From: JAJNPS01 sp031378845
GTDB taxonomy: Bacteria > Pseudomonadota > Alphaproteobacteria > Rhodobacterales > Rhodobacteraceae
DNA length: 64,000 bases
Reading direction: 5' to 3'
NCBI GenBank assembly: GCA_031378845.1
Contig: JANNES010000021.1
Coordinates: forward strand, 310,001 to 374,000
Each line of letters starts with the position of its first letter. Within the stretch, counting starts at the first letter, position 1. Shown here in pieces: positions 9,060 through 15,962 of this stretch. The notes beneath the pieces are model-generated. The model was not told the origin of the DNA, searched no databases, and saw only the letters and a program-made list of their open reading frames with translations. The position numbers and the translations under genes were made by a program.

Positions 9060-9692
9060 GCTGACGCGCTTGGCCTCGGACACCAGGACCTTGCCCCTGC
9101 CCGCTTTCGGTCGCCCATGACCCACATGCAAGAGGTAGGCGACGGGATCGCCATTCCGACCGAACATTCACATGCCGCCGATGACGCCGCGCCGGATGGC
9201 ATCCGCGCGGCGGGGGACGCGCGGGTACATTGCGGGTTGATCACGCTTGGCGCGTTGCGGATGAAGAACGGCGACCGTCACGTCGCTGTGGACAGCGACA
9301 ATACCGACACGCCGGTGCCGGCGGGCCTCGGCTTTGCGGTTGATTTTACCAAGCCTGATTTCATCGGTCGCGCAGCGCTGATGGCGCTAAAAGCAGCCCG
9401 CCCGTCGACCCACCCCCTTGTGCAGTTCCTGCGCAACAACCCGGAGCCGCCGATGCAGGGCACCGGGCCGATCCTTTGCGACGGCGCCCATGCCGGTTAT
9501 GTCCGCGCCGCCGCGTTTGGGCCGACGCGCGGCGCCTCGGTCGGACGCGGCATTGTCGCGCATCGGGGCAGCGTAACGGCAGAATTCCTGCGCGCGCATC
9601 ACGTTGACACCGAGACCGCTGATACCCGGGCCGAGGTGACGCCCTCGCGTTCCGCCGTCTATGCCCCCCCGAGCGCGCATGTCCGCGCCTAG
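9060..9692 (+). pseudogene. decayed GcvT-domain demethylase remnant (dimethylglycine/sarcosine dehydrogenase C-terminus)
   Basis: This open frame preserves only the C-terminal GcvT/aminomethyltransferase-like part of a dimethylglycine- or sarcosine-dehydrogenase family protein. The recognisable order is an IPTEHSHAADD-like segment, LGALRMKNGDRH (normally ALRLEKGYRHWG), DTPVPAGLGFAVDF, FIGRAAL, then a tail with GPILCDGAHAGYVRAAAFGPTRGASVG. Several normally invariant positions, including the YRHWG aromatic block, are lost, and the upstream FAD and folate portions are missing. It overlaps the start of the amine oxidase gene. It looks like a relic of methylated-amine catabolism beside the functional amine-handling genes. 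Confidence 0.65.
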
Positions 9693-11004
9693 CCCCCGTG
9701 GACAACCCGGTGTCACTGGTTCCGCCCTCCGGCGCGTGATTGTGCTGGGCGCGGGTTTGGCCGGGCTTGGTGCCGCGCGACATTTGCGGTCCAACGGGGT
9801 CGAGGTCACCGTGATCGAGGCCCGTGACCGCATCGGCGGGCGCACGCACACCAGCCATCTCTGGCCCGACCTGCCGGTCGACATGGGGGCAAGCTGGATA
9901 CACGGCGACACCGGTAACCCGCTGACCGCCCTTGCCGACCAGATCGGCGCGGGCCGGACTGCGACCTCGTATCTGCGTTCGGCCAGCTATGATGCCGCCG
10001 GTCGTGCGTTCGATTTCATCGCTGTCGCCGCGCGCGCCGAGGCATTGGTCGATGCTGCGCGTGGGGCGATTGATGACCTTGATGCGGACATCTCGCTGAG
10101 GACGGCCATCGAGGCCTTCCCCGCCTGGCAAGACCTTACGCCACCCGACCGCCACGCAATGCGGCTGGCGATCAATACCCGGATCGAGCACGAATACTCG
10201 GGCGACTGGAACCGCCTGTCGGCTTGGCATTTTGATGACGGCGATGATTTTCCCGGCAATCAGGTGGTTTTCAACCGTGGCTATGGCCCACTTGTGACGC
10301 ATCTTGCCGAAGGGCTGGATATCCGGCTTGGGGAGGCCGTTCTTGAAATCGCGCCTTTACACGGGGGGGCCGGCGTTGCGATCACGACTACGCTGGGCCG
10401 CCATGCGGCGGACCATGTGTTCGTGACCCTGCCGCTGGGTGTGCTGAAAGCGGGGACGGTCCGCTTTGCCCGGGCTCTGGATCGCACGCGTCAACGTGCG
10501 ATCGACGGCCTGGAGATGGGACTTCTCAACAAAGCCTGGCTGCGATTTGACCGCGTTTTCTGGCCCGGGGACGTGGACTGGATCGACTATCTCGGCCCCG
10601 AAGAGGGGCTGTGGGCAGACTGGCTCAGTGGTGTGCCCAGCACCGGACACCCCCTGCTCGTCGGCTTCAACGCCGCCGCCACTGCGGTCCGGCTGGAGGA
10701 TCTGGATGACCGCGCCACCACCGCCTCGGCGATGGAGGCCTTGCGGTCGATGTTTGGCAGCGCCATCCCGGACCCTATCGGCAGCCAGATCACCCGCTGG
10801 CGCCAGGATCCGTTTTCCCGCGGGGCCTATACCTTCAACGCCGTGGGCACCGGATCACGCGACCGCCGCAAACTCTTTGGCGCGGATTGGGACGGACGGC
10901 TGCACTTCGCCGGCGAGGCGACGTCGCATGATCATCCCGGCACGGCGCATGGCGCCCTGATGACGGGCATCGCCGCCGCTGACGCGTTGCTGAAAGAGCC
11001 TTGA
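9661..11004 (+). CDS. FAD-dependent amine oxidase (flavin monoamine/polyamine oxidase family)
   Basis: About 447 residues (or 441 from the ATG at 9679). The N-terminal FAD dinucleotide motif is VIVLGAGLAGLGAARHL, followed by VIEARDRIGGRTHT and MGASWIHG, which are signatures of flavin amine oxidases. The C-terminal FAD contact LHFAGEATSHDHPGTAHGA is also present. Such enzymes oxidise polyamines or other amines to aldehydes with release of hydrogen peroxide and the smaller amine. It is plus-strand and divergent from the polyamine-type importer, with which it plausibly works. The 5' end overlaps the GcvT-remnant frame, so the gene has been joined to degraded sequence. The exact substrate is not evident. 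Confidence 0.9.
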   Translation: MPPRARMSAPSPRGQPGVTGSALRRVIVLGAGLAGLGAARHLRSNGVEVTVIEARDRIGGRTHTSHLWPDLPVDMGASWIHGDTGNPLTALADQIGAGRTATSYLRSASYDAAGRAFDFIAVAARAEALVDAARGAIDDLDADISLRTAIEAFPAWQDLTPPDRHAMRLAINTRIEHEYSGDWNRLSAWHFDDGDDFPGNQVVFNRGYGPLVTHLAEGLDIRLGEAVLEIAPLHGGAGVAITTTLGRHAADHVFVTLPLGVLKAGTVRFARALDRTRQRAIDGLEMGLLNKAWLRFDRVFWPGDVDWIDYLGPEEGLWADWLSGVPSTGHPLLVGFNAAATAVRLEDLDDRATTASAMEALRSMFGSAIPDPIGSQITRWRQDPFSRGAYTFNAVGTGSRDRRKLFGADWDGRLHFAGEATSHDHPGTAHGALMTGIAAADALLKEP

Positions 11005-11124
11005 TCATTGCGCGCAGCCATCGCGTGGCGTCTAGCGCTTCGCAACGTTTTTGGGCCGCCTGGACCAGACATCCGCCAGTACGCAACCGCGCAACCGGAA
11101 ACGCCGATGACCTGCCCCCGGCCG

Positions 11125-11560
11125 TCGGTCTGTCATAACGAGGGTATGCTTTGTTGATCGTCGTCGGTTTTTGGTTGGGCACGCGCGCCGGGTGCGAGGC
11201 TCTCAGGTCGCGCACGCGCCTGCGTGGTTCGGCCGGGAACTTGTTGCCGGGCGATGAATGTGGCCTGTTACTGTTGGTGGCATCGCGCCAGAGGGCCAGC
11301 TTTTGGCGGGCACCCGTGAGGCTGTAAAAAACCTCGTCACGCAGGCATTCCTCCCATGCGCGACAAGCGATGCATCCATCGCCGAGAGGGGCGCAGGCCG
11401 CCGTCAAAGCTCTCAACCAGCCCATTCTGCTGCGGCTTGCCGGGGTCGATGTGGTGCCGCGCAGCGCCGGAATCGACCGCCCATTTGAGGATCGCCATGC
11501 CGGTGAACCCGGGGCCATTGTCGGTCAGTACAGTCAGGTTTTCCGCGACTCCGGACTATC
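11125..11560 (-). pseudogene. IS3-family transposase (OrfB) remnant
   Basis: On the minus strand one frame gives LTVLTDNGPGFTGMAILKWA and then HIDPGKPQQNGLVESFDG, the second and third parts of the IS3 DDE catalytic core. A different frame continues with CLRDEVFYSLTGARQKL, ALWRDATNSNRPHSS and PGNKFPAEPRR, the usual C-terminal tail. At least one frameshift therefore breaks the gene, and its N-terminal half is missing. No terminal repeats were identified. It marks an old insertion or recombination scar between the amine oxidase and the methyltransferase gene. Confidence 0.8.
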
Positions 11561-11595
11561 GCGATCATCCCCCGTGCGACGTGCGCCCCAGAGAG

Positions 11596-11913
11596 AATGA
11601 CGGCGGAAGGCAACGCGATGGCAGTCGAACCGCGTTCGGGCAGTTGGGAGATAGTGTTGATGCCGTTGGCGACCGGATTGATGTGATGATGGACGGAGAA
11701 GTTCAGCGCGGCACCCACGTTCTCAAAGCGCTGTCGCTGGGCGCTACGGCGGTAGGCGTCGGTCGGCTATACCTTTAGGGTCTGGCGACGGCGGGACAGG
11801 CTTGGGTTGAGCGGGCACCGCAGCAAATTCAAACCGAGATTACCCGCGATATGCGCTTGATGGGTTGCCCGTCTGTAGCGGAACTTTCAAGGGCGAACAT
11901 CAAGTGCAGATAG
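11596..11913 (+). pseudogene. alpha-hydroxy-acid dehydrogenase (LldD-like) C-terminal remnant
   Basis: The plus frame starting near GGRQRDG (normally NHGGRQLDG) reads AVGDRIDVMMDGEVQRG, then THVLKALSLGATAVGVGR, the FMN/phosphate-binding end of the L-lactate/glycolate oxidase family. A TAG stop at 11776-11778 interrupts it. The same frame then continues GLATAGQAWVERA, ITRDMRLMGCPSVAELSR, which is the family's last helix. Only the last ~105 codons survive and they carry a nonsense mutation, so it is not functional. It abuts the IS3 remnant, suggesting insertion-mediated loss of the rest. Confidence 0.75.
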
Positions 11914-12035
11914 CGGTTCAACTAATCAGGAAATCCATGAAAATCATCGAATACAAGTTGCCTATTGCTACATTGCATCGAATCAACTAAAAGTTTTAGT
12001 GCTTTGTGTCCTAAATAGCATCGGAAAAGCGCAAG

Positions 12036-12920
12036 ATGGATCGAGTAAAGCCACCTCAGGCGCATGCTTCAGAATTAGTTTTTGATCTTGAAACGCTTAA
12101 AAGCATCCTGACAGCCTCCTATTACGAGGAGAGTTCTTGGAGAATTGTAGAGGGGCCAATGCCGGAGGCCCTATCGCCCATGAAGCCAATCTCTTATCTG
12201 ATTGGAAAAACAAAAAAGATTGTGCTCTCTTATCTCAGACGGCGCGGGTTTGTTCTATTGAGAATGATGCCATTTAAAGAGGAGGACCGCAAGCAGGGTC
12301 TGGATTGGCCATTTTTCGGTTTTACGATGATTGGTCGGACACGCCTCGACAATCTTGAGGACTGTATCCGCATTATAGTTTCTGATGGTATTGCAGGTGA
12401 TTTGGTCGAAACTGGCGTGTGGCGAGGCGGAGCTGTGATATTTATGGCGGCTGCGCTTCTCAAGCTTGGTGATGAAAATAGATTAATTTGGTGCGCAGAC
12501 TCCTTTGAAGGCCTTCCCCGGCCGACGGACGAGGATCGTGGAGATGTATTTTCTGATTTTTCGGATCGTGATTTTCTGGCTGTTTCTCAAGATGAGGTCC
12601 AAAAAAACTTTGAGAAGTTTGGTCTTCTCGGTAGAAATGTTAAATTCTTGAAGGGCTGGTTTAGCGATACTCTTCCTGCGGCCCCAATTCGCAATATTTC
12701 GATTCTCCGAATGGATGGTGACCTGTATCAGTCGACCAAAGATGCACTGGAGAGCCTCTATCACAAGATTTCACCAGGCGGTTTTTTGATAATTGACGAC
12801 TATTCTTCCTGGAAGGGATGTAGAACGGCTGTAGAAGAGTTCCGAAGAAAAAATTCTATTTCTGATGAAATTGTTCGTATTGATTCTCATGCTGTTTACT
12901 GGCGAGTGAATGGCGCTTAG
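12036..12920 (+). CDS. TylF/MycF-type O-methyltransferase (macrocin O-methyltransferase family)
   Basis: A 294-residue protein with the TylF family pattern: a leading TMIGRTRLDNLEDCI segment, the SAM-binding GDLVETGVWRGGAVIFMAA, and the acidic DSFEGLP loop. These are followed by the metal/substrate region RMDGDLYQSTKDALE and LIIDDYSSWKGCRTAV. Known members methylate sugar hydroxyls of macrolides and other glycosides, and many sit in surface-polysaccharide loci. The base composition is visibly more A/T-rich than the surrounding genes, and the gene stands alone between degraded sequence and the cluster terminator. It is therefore probably a recent acquisition. The acceptor is unknown. Confidence 0.88.
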   Translation: MDRVKPPQAHASELVFDLETLKSILTASYYEESSWRIVEGPMPEALSPMKPISYLIGKTKKIVLSYLRRRGFVLLRMMPFKEEDRKQGLDWPFFGFTMIGRTRLDNLEDCIRIIVSDGIAGDLVETGVWRGGAVIFMAAALLKLGDENRLIWCADSFEGLPRPTDEDRGDVFSDFSDRDFLAVSQDEVQKNFEKFGLLGRNVKFLKGWFSDTLPAAPIRNISILRMDGDLYQSTKDALESLYHKISPGGFLIIDDYSSWKGCRTAVEEFRRKNSISDEIVRIDSHAVYWRVNGA

Positions 12921-13051
12921 TGGTTAGGTAGGAGCAGTCCCTTACTTTCGGGGGGGGATTACCGACCAAACTCTGGCCGCACGCCACGACCGGCAGGCAG
13001 CGCTGGCACGGATCAGGGATCACCTGCGTGTCTCAAGCCATAATGCCGCAC

Positions 13052-13083
13052 GGGGCCGCGGCGACAAAAGTCGCGGCGGCCCC
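13052..13083 (-). terminator. strong GC hairpin after the alcohol dehydrogenase gene
   Basis: A 14-bp stem with a single mismatch (ggggccgcggcgac / gtcgcggcggcccc) closes an AAAA loop two bases past the stop codon of the last gene of the long minus-strand cluster. No T-run follows, so it is either a weak intrinsic terminator or a 3'-end-protecting hairpin. Confidence 0.6.
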
Positions 13084-13085
13084 TG

Positions 13086-14252
13086 CTAAAGCACTTCACG
13101 GTAGATCCGCACCGCATCGTCTCGGGACAAGATCCGGGGATTGTTCGCAAGAAGGCGCGTGACCTTCAGCACGCCATCGGCAAGGCTAGGCAAATGCTCT
13201 TCGCGGATACCGAAATCAGCCAGATGTTTTGGGATGCGAATGTCCTCAGCCAAGAGTTTCATGGTTTGGATGGCCAGGATCGCTGCATCGCGTTGCGAAA
13301 AGCCGCTGATTTGAGCACCAAGAAGCTCTGCGACTTCCGCGAACTTTTGCAGGTTTCCGACCAGATTGAAAGTCAGCACCGGCCCCATCATGATGCTGTT
13401 GGCTACACCGTGGGGAATATGAAACTCGGCGCCTATCGGATAGGCGAAGGCATGCACCGCTGTGACACCTGCATTCGCAAAGGCGATTCCGGCCAGCATG
13501 CTGCCTTCCAGCATGGCCGTCCGCGCCACGATGTTGCTGCCATCGGCATAGGCGGACCGCAGGTTCTGCGAGATCAGGCGGATCGCCTGCCTTGCCAGGG
13601 TGTCGGTCACATCACTTGCGTTTTTGGAGGTAAACGCTTCGACCGCATGCAATAACGCATCCATGCCGCTGGCGGCGGTAACCGATTGCGGTGCACCGAC
13701 TGACAAGGCCGGATCATTAAGGGCAAGGGCCGGAAACAGAAAGGGACTGACGATGCCCTTTTTCAGATGCTCGGTCTCATCCGAAAGGATGGCGATGTGG
13801 GTCACTTCGCTGCCGGTTCCAGCGGTTGTCGGGATCAGGATCAGCGGGATTCCGGGGGATTTGACGAGATCAATGCCGAACATGGTGGCAATCGGCTGGT
13901 CCGCACGGGCAAGGATCGACGCAACCTTGGCAATATCCAGAGCCGAGCCGCCCCCAACGCCAATAATCAGGCCGGCCCCAAACTCGGCGGCCAGTTTGGC
14001 GCAAGCCTCGGCGGTTTCGATCCTTGGGTCAGGTTCTACCGCGCCGAAGATATGGGTTTTAGCACCCGTACCCGCCACCAAATCCTGCACGCGGCCAGCG
14101 ATCCCGGCGGCGATGACCCCGGGGTCTGACACGACCAGCACCGAAGTTGCCGAGAACCTTTGCAGTTCCTCGGGCAGGCTTTCCAACGCCCCAACCCCAA
14201 ATCGGATGCGGGGGGTGGTTTGAAACAGGAAAGGTCTGGTCAAGTCAGTCAT
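13086..14252 (-). CDS. iron-containing alcohol dehydrogenase, BlcB/AttL-like (gamma-hydroxybutyrate dehydrogenase candidate)
   Basis: A 388-residue group III alcohol dehydrogenase. The NAD-binding glycine stretch is IGVGGGSALDIAK, followed by PTTAGTGSEVT. The metal ligands lie in ASGMDALLHAVEAF and in HAFAYPIGAEFHIPHGVAN. The ATG at 14252 has GGAGGG just upstream and overlaps the lactonase gene by 8 bases. The pairing of a BlcC/AttM-like lactonase with this enzyme matches the Agrobacterium blc/att order, in which the lactone is opened and the resulting 4-hydroxybutyrate oxidised to succinic semialdehyde. That assignment is inference from context; the third gene of that pathway, a semialdehyde dehydrogenase, is not adjacent. 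Confidence 0.88.
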   Translation of the reverse strand: MTDLTRPFLFQTTPRIRFGVGALESLPEELQRFSATSVLVVSDPGVIAAGIAGRVQDLVAGTGAKTHIFGAVEPDPRIETAEACAKLAAEFGAGLIIGVGGGSALDIAKVASILARADQPIATMFGIDLVKSPGIPLILIPTTAGTGSEVTHIAILSDETEHLKKGIVSPFLFPALALNDPALSVGAPQSVTAASGMDALLHAVEAFTSKNASDVTDTLARQAIRLISQNLRSAYADGSNIVARTAMLEGSMLAGIAFANAGVTAVHAFAYPIGAEFHIPHGVANSIMMGPVLTFNLVGNLQKFAEVAELLGAQISGFSQRDAAILAIQTMKLLAEDIRIPKHLADFGIREEHLPSLADGVLKVTRLLANNPRILSRDDAVRIYREVL

Positions 14253-15111
14253 AAGTCCCTCCGGGAGCGTGCTTGAAGGTCCGCCAGAGGTCGGGGTCGT
14301 GGCCCGTGACCACCATCGCCTTGGTCTTTTCGGCAATGGCATGCAGCTTGCGCACAGACTGTGCTGCGTCAACCGATGAGCAGACAAGTCCCGGCAAGGC
14401 CCTTTCTTCCCAATGGTCCATCGTATAGGCGGCATCGATTGCCAGCAGGATCGGGCCGGTATTTGGCAGGGTGATCAAAAAGGACTGATGTCCCGGCGAA
14501 TGGCCGGGGGTGAAAATCATCCGCACCACGCCGTCATTGAACAGGTCGTAATTGTCTGAATCCAAGCCTTGCAGGTACTTCCACTTCAGGCCGGGCTTGT
14601 CAAAATCGGCGCGGATATATGCCCCGGCAGAAAACCAGTCCGGGTTGAACGCATAGCTCCATTCGATGCGCTGGACATAGTGAATGGCATTCGGGAATCG
14701 TCCGATCGCGCCGGAATGGTCCAGATGAAGGTGCGATTGCAGGACATAAGCCACATCTTCGGGACGCACGCCGATGCTGGCCAGTTGATCGACGCAGTTT
14801 TCATGCCGACCCATCACCGGATCATAGGCATCAATCACCGCACCCCAATGTTTGCGCTTGTCGATCGCCACTTCTGCGGCATTGCCGCCATCGATCACGA
14901 TATTGCCGCGCGGATGACGCAGGAAGAACCAGGGCACCGGAATCTCGAAATCCGAATCCCCACCCTGATTCATCTTGATATACTTCGTCTTGGTTTTCAG
15001 CGTGCCGGTCTGAAACATGTAAAGTTCGATGCGCGAAGACGCGCCTTTGGCCGCCCCCTGCCGGGATGCCCCGAATGCGCTATCGACGCCATTGAACTCC
15101 ACAATCTTCAT
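14245..15111 (-). CDS. metallo-beta-lactamase-fold lactonase, AttM/BlcC-like
   Basis: A 288-residue MBL-fold hydrolase. The zinc motif is SHLHLDHSG, followed by FTPGHSPGHQSF and the VTGHDP metal ligands near the end. Long matching stretches such as LYMFQTGTLKTK, YIKMNQG, DFEIPVPWFF and AAYTMDHWEERALPG strongly recall AttM/BlcC, the gamma-butyrolactonase (also able to open N-acyl-homoserine lactones) of Agrobacterium. The stop overlaps the alcohol dehydrogenase start. It may open a lactone nutrient or quench quorum signals. Its place in the amide-hydrolase cluster favours a catabolic role (inference). Confidence 0.9.
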   Translation of the reverse strand: MKIVEFNGVDSAFGASRQGAAKGASSRIELYMFQTGTLKTKTKYIKMNQGGDSDFEIPVPWFFLRHPRGNIVIDGGNAAEVAIDKRKHWGAVIDAYDPVMGRHENCVDQLASIGVRPEDVAYVLQSHLHLDHSGAIGRFPNAIHYVQRIEWSYAFNPDWFSAGAYIRADFDKPGLKWKYLQGLDSDNYDLFNDGVVRMIFTPGHSPGHQSFLITLPNTGPILLAIDAAYTMDHWEERALPGLVCSSVDAAQSVRKLHAIAEKTKAMVVTGHDPDLWRTFKHAPGGTYD

Positions 15112-15173
15112 CTTGCAGTCCGTCTTTCGTCAATCGGGGATCAGGCCCTGAGTCGTGCGTCTGTTGAAAGCCC

Positions 15174-15530
15174 TCAAGGACAAGGATAGGCCTCAGCCAA
15201 ACTGCGCGCTACAAGGACCGAGGCCCCTTCGCTGGCGTTCTCGGGGTGATTGCGCATCCAGGTCATGAACACCTCGAAGATCTGGCCGACCGTCGCCCCT
15301 TCGGGATGCGAATGGCTGGACCCGCCGACCATGTTGCCGCACAGCGAAGCATCAGAAACGCCGTTGATATAGCCGGCACAAAGCGAGAAGTTGGTGAAAT
15401 AGACCATCGAGTCACTCTTGGGCGTATCACAGAGCGCCAGAAGTTCAGCGCCATTCAGGCTTTCGGCGCGGGCATCCGATGCCGCCCCGCCTAGTATCAG
15501 GATCGAAATGGCAAGGGCGTTGAAGCGCAT
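15174..15530 (-). CDS. Rap1a/Tai-like small periplasmic protein
   Basis: A 118-residue protein with a signal peptide (FNALAISILILGGAASDARAE) and a mature domain with the cysteine pattern of the Rap1a/Tai family: ELLALC, LCAGYINGVSDA, SLCG and a final EAYPCP, with the block EGATVGQIFEVFMTWMRNHP between. Named family members are immunity proteins of type VI secretion effectors, but many homologues are orphan periplasmic proteins, and no effector is seen here. The start at 15530 is preceded by GAGGACCC. An alternative ATG at 15542 overlaps the upstream stop (ATGA). Confidence 0.7.
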   Translation of the reverse strand: MRFNALAISILILGGAASDARAESLNGAELLALCDTPKSDSMVYFTNFSLCAGYINGVSDASLCGNMVGGSSHSHPEGATVGQIFEVFMTWMRNHPENASEGASVLVARSLAEAYPCP

Positions 15531-15538
15531 ATGGGTCC

Positions 15539-15919
15539 TCATGTGTTGCGACTTGGCGGCACAGTCTCGCCACGTTCATGCTTGAAACGCTCCGCCTCAG
15601 CCTGCGCCAGTTCGGGCGACGAGAACACCTTGTCCTCGAACAAGATGAACGGCTTGGCACGGTCGGCATTCAGCTGGGCCACGCACCATTCCTTATCTGG
15701 CTTGGTGCATATGACCATGTAGGCCCCGGCAATCGGTCCGTAGCGGCGGTTGTTCAGGGTGAACAGGCTTTCGCCAAGATCATTCATCTTGTCGGCATCC
15801 AGCCCTTTCAGGGCCGCCTTTTCCATTTTATTCTGCGGGTCAGCCGATGCGCCCAGCATCGGCTTGCCATCCGGCCTGTCGGCCATATTGGGCAAAGTCC
15901 CCTTGCTCATATCAGACAT
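15539..15919 (-). CDS. hypothetical protein in the dimethylformamidase cluster
   Basis: A 126-residue protein that I do not recognise. It has no signal peptide or membrane helix. The N-terminal third is charged and Pro/Met-rich; the rest has a mixed alpha/beta look, with RRYGPIAGAYMVICTKPD and CVAQLNADRAKPFILFEDKV followed by a charged helix. The ATG at 15919 has GGAGTG eight bases upstream; the frame also opens three codons earlier. It lies between the large dimethylformamidase subunit gene and the Rap1a-like gene, overlapping the latter's possible start, so it is co-transcribed with them. Confidence 0.65.
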   Translation of the reverse strand: MSDMSKGTLPNMADRPDGKPMLGASADPQNKMEKAALKGLDADKMNDLGESLFTLNNRRYGPIAGAYMVICTKPDKEWCVAQLNADRAKPFILFEDKVFSSPELAQAEAERFKHERGETVPPSRNT

Positions 15920-15962
15920 CTGGCACACTCCATTGCATTTGGGTCACGACTTGACGCAGGGT

